From: Hyphomicrobiales bacterium
Lineage (GTDB): Bacteria; Pseudomonadota; Alphaproteobacteria; Rhizobiales; Afifellaceae
NCBI GenBank assembly: GCA_013812985.1
Contig: JACCSN010000107.1
Span: 1-6,885, forward strand
DNA length: 6,885 bases
Direction: 5' to 3'
Position numbers and translations under genes: made by a program. Below, in pieces: positions 6,166-6,885 of this stretch; the stretch's first letter is position 1, and each line of letters begins with the position of its first letter. Under the pieces are notes generated by a model that was not told the origin of the DNA, ran no database searches, and was given only the letters and a program-made list of their open reading frames with translations.

Positions 6166-6196
6166 ACGGGCAGGGCTGATCCAAGCTTCGCTAGCG

Positions 6197-6259
6197 CGCT
6201 CGCCCGAAAGCGAGCGACCGCACAGCGACGAAAAAGGTCGCGCACGCTTTTTTGCGTGC
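6197..6259. terminator. Cluster of three hairpins between the aceA operon and the ABC gene
   Basis: Three stems lie in a row: CGCTCGC/GCGAGCG (6197-6203, 6210-6216, loop CCGAAA), GCGAC/GTCGC (6225-6229, 6237-6241) and GCACGC/GCGTGC (6242-6247, 6254-6259) with a loop of six T. On the plus strand the T-run at 6248-6253 follows the second stem after six bases and could serve as a terminator tail; the third stem would compete for it. Most likely this ends the aceA transcript, which terminates at the gene stop at 6165. Confidence 0.4.
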
Positions 6260-6271
6260 CGTCCGCTTCGA

Positions 6272-6277
6272 TATGCT
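6272..6277 (+). promoter_or_regulatory. Weak -10 candidate for the ABC transporter gene
   Basis: TATGCT (6272-6277) lies about 46 bases before the start codon, with TTTTGC (6250-6255) 16 bases upstream as a poor -35. The match is weak, but the hairpins just upstream make a separate promoter for the next gene plausible. Confidence 0.2.
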
Positions 6278-6322
6278 GATAGCCTTCGCACAACCAACAA
6301 CAGGCGACGGGAGGAATCATGG

Positions 6323-6885
6323 ATGGAGTCTTCCGACTTCATTCTGGAGACAACCGGCCTTACCAAGGAGTTCGGTGGATTCGTGGCGGTGAGCAGCGTT
6401 GATCTGGCCGTCCGGCGCGGTTCGATTCATGCCCTCATCGGCCCGAACGGCGCCGGCAAGACGACGTGCTTCAATCTCTTGACGAAGTTCCTGACGCCGA
6501 CGCGCGGGCGCATCAGCTACAAGGGTCGCGACATCACCGCCATGAAGCCGGCCGATGTCGCCCGCCTCGGCCTCGTCCGGTCGTTCCAGATCTCCGCCGT
6601 GTTCCCGGACATGACGGTACTGGAGAATGTCCGCATTGCGCTGCAGCGGCGCAAGCGCGGCGATTCCCTCGATTTCTGGCGCTCCGAGAAGGCGCTCGAC
6701 GGCCTGAACGACGAGGCCCGGACGCTGGTCGAGGCGGTCGGCCTCACCACTTTTGTCGAGGCGCGCGCCGGCGACCTCTCTTACGGCCGCAAGCGGGCGC
6801 TGGAGATCGCGACCACGCTCGCCCTCGACCCGGAAATGCTGCTCCTCGACGAGCCGATGGCCGGCATGGGCCATGAGGATATCGA
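6323..6885 (+). CDS. LivG-type ABC transporter ATPase, 3' end outside window
   Basis: The first 187 residues of an ABC ATPase of the branched-chain amino acid (LivG) type, which powers uptake through LivH/LivM-like permeases at the inner membrane face. Seen: Walker A GPNGAGKTT (40-48), Q-loop Q89 in VRSFQI, signature LSYGRKRALEIA (152-163) and Walker B MLLLDEP (172-178), followed by AGMGHED. The signature has K157 where many LivG proteins carry Gln. LivG proteins are usually about 250 residues, so roughly 60 are missing. Start: ATG 6323 with GGGAGG (6309-6314) eight bases upstream; a second ATG at 6319 is in another frame and does not give this protein. Substrate cannot be told from the ATPase: branched-chain amino acids, urea/amides or aromatic acids are all possible in this family. 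Permease and second ATPase genes probably follow beyond the window. It is separated from aceA by hairpins and is probably a different operon. Confidence 0.92.
   Translation, partial: MESSDFILETTGLTKEFGGFVAVSSVDLAVRRGSIHALIGPNGAGKTTCFNLLTKFLTPTRGRISYKGRDITAMKPADVARLGLVRSFQISAVFPDMTVLENVRIALQRRKRGDSLDFWRSEKALDGLNDEARTLVEAVGLTTFVEARAGDLSYGRKRALEIATTLALDPEMLLLDEPMAGMGHEDI

Noticed and set aside
6317..6874. 185-codon minus-strand frame opposite the ABC ATPase
   Set aside because: The plus strand encodes all ABC motifs; the opposite frame is a shadow rich in Arg and Glu.

Overview
The window is GC-rich (roughly two thirds G+C in most genes), with strongly G/C-ending codons and alphaproteobacterial gene content. 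It looks like a chromosomal segment of an alphaproteobacterium, most plausibly of the Hyphomicrobiales (Rhizobiales). The clues are a DUF995 domain, a short-chain-fatty-acyl (ScfR/RamB-type) regulator divergent from isocitrate lyase, and a LivG-type ABC ATPase. This placement comes from memory of the families, not from a search.

Left part (1-2740): two related, probably exported glycoside hydrolases of the GH26 type face each other. The plus-strand copy (8-1615) is composite: a full GH26 domain, then a second signal-peptide-like segment, a linker of four 12-residue repeats, and a DUF995 domain. An internal ATG at 1013 with a good ribosome binding site, overlapping out-of-frame stops, suggests two formerly separate genes that are now joined, or a second translation start. 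The minus-strand copy (1778-2731) is a plain GH26 protein with less G/C-biased base use. The 162 bases between them hold a strong GNRA-loop hairpin. Behind the minus-strand copy lies a conspicuous AT-rich stretch (about 35% G+C over 2761-2880) that probably carries its promoter.

Middle and right part (3055-6165): a glyoxylate-bypass module. An XRE/ScfR regulator (minus) is transcribed away from aceA (isocitrate lyase, plus). The shared 154-base promoter region contains a near-perfect direct repeat, AGCTTT(A/G)CA, at exactly 21-base spacing, and a related inverted copy closer to aceA; these are candidate operators. A 76-codon gene of unknown function follows aceA after 17 bases with a strong Shine-Dalgarno sequence and is probably co-transcribed. 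The regulator likely senses a short-chain acyl-CoA state and switches the glyoxylate cycle during growth on acetate or other C2 sources.

Right end (6166-6885): a cluster of three small hairpins separates the aceA operon from an ABC transporter ATPase gene of the branched-chain amino acid (LivG) family, which runs off the window. No RNA genes, insertion sequences, CRISPR arrays or phage genes were seen. No clearly new defence or mobile system is visible. The points most worth a second look are the composite GH26/DUF995 gene, the small gene behind aceA and the operator-like repeats.
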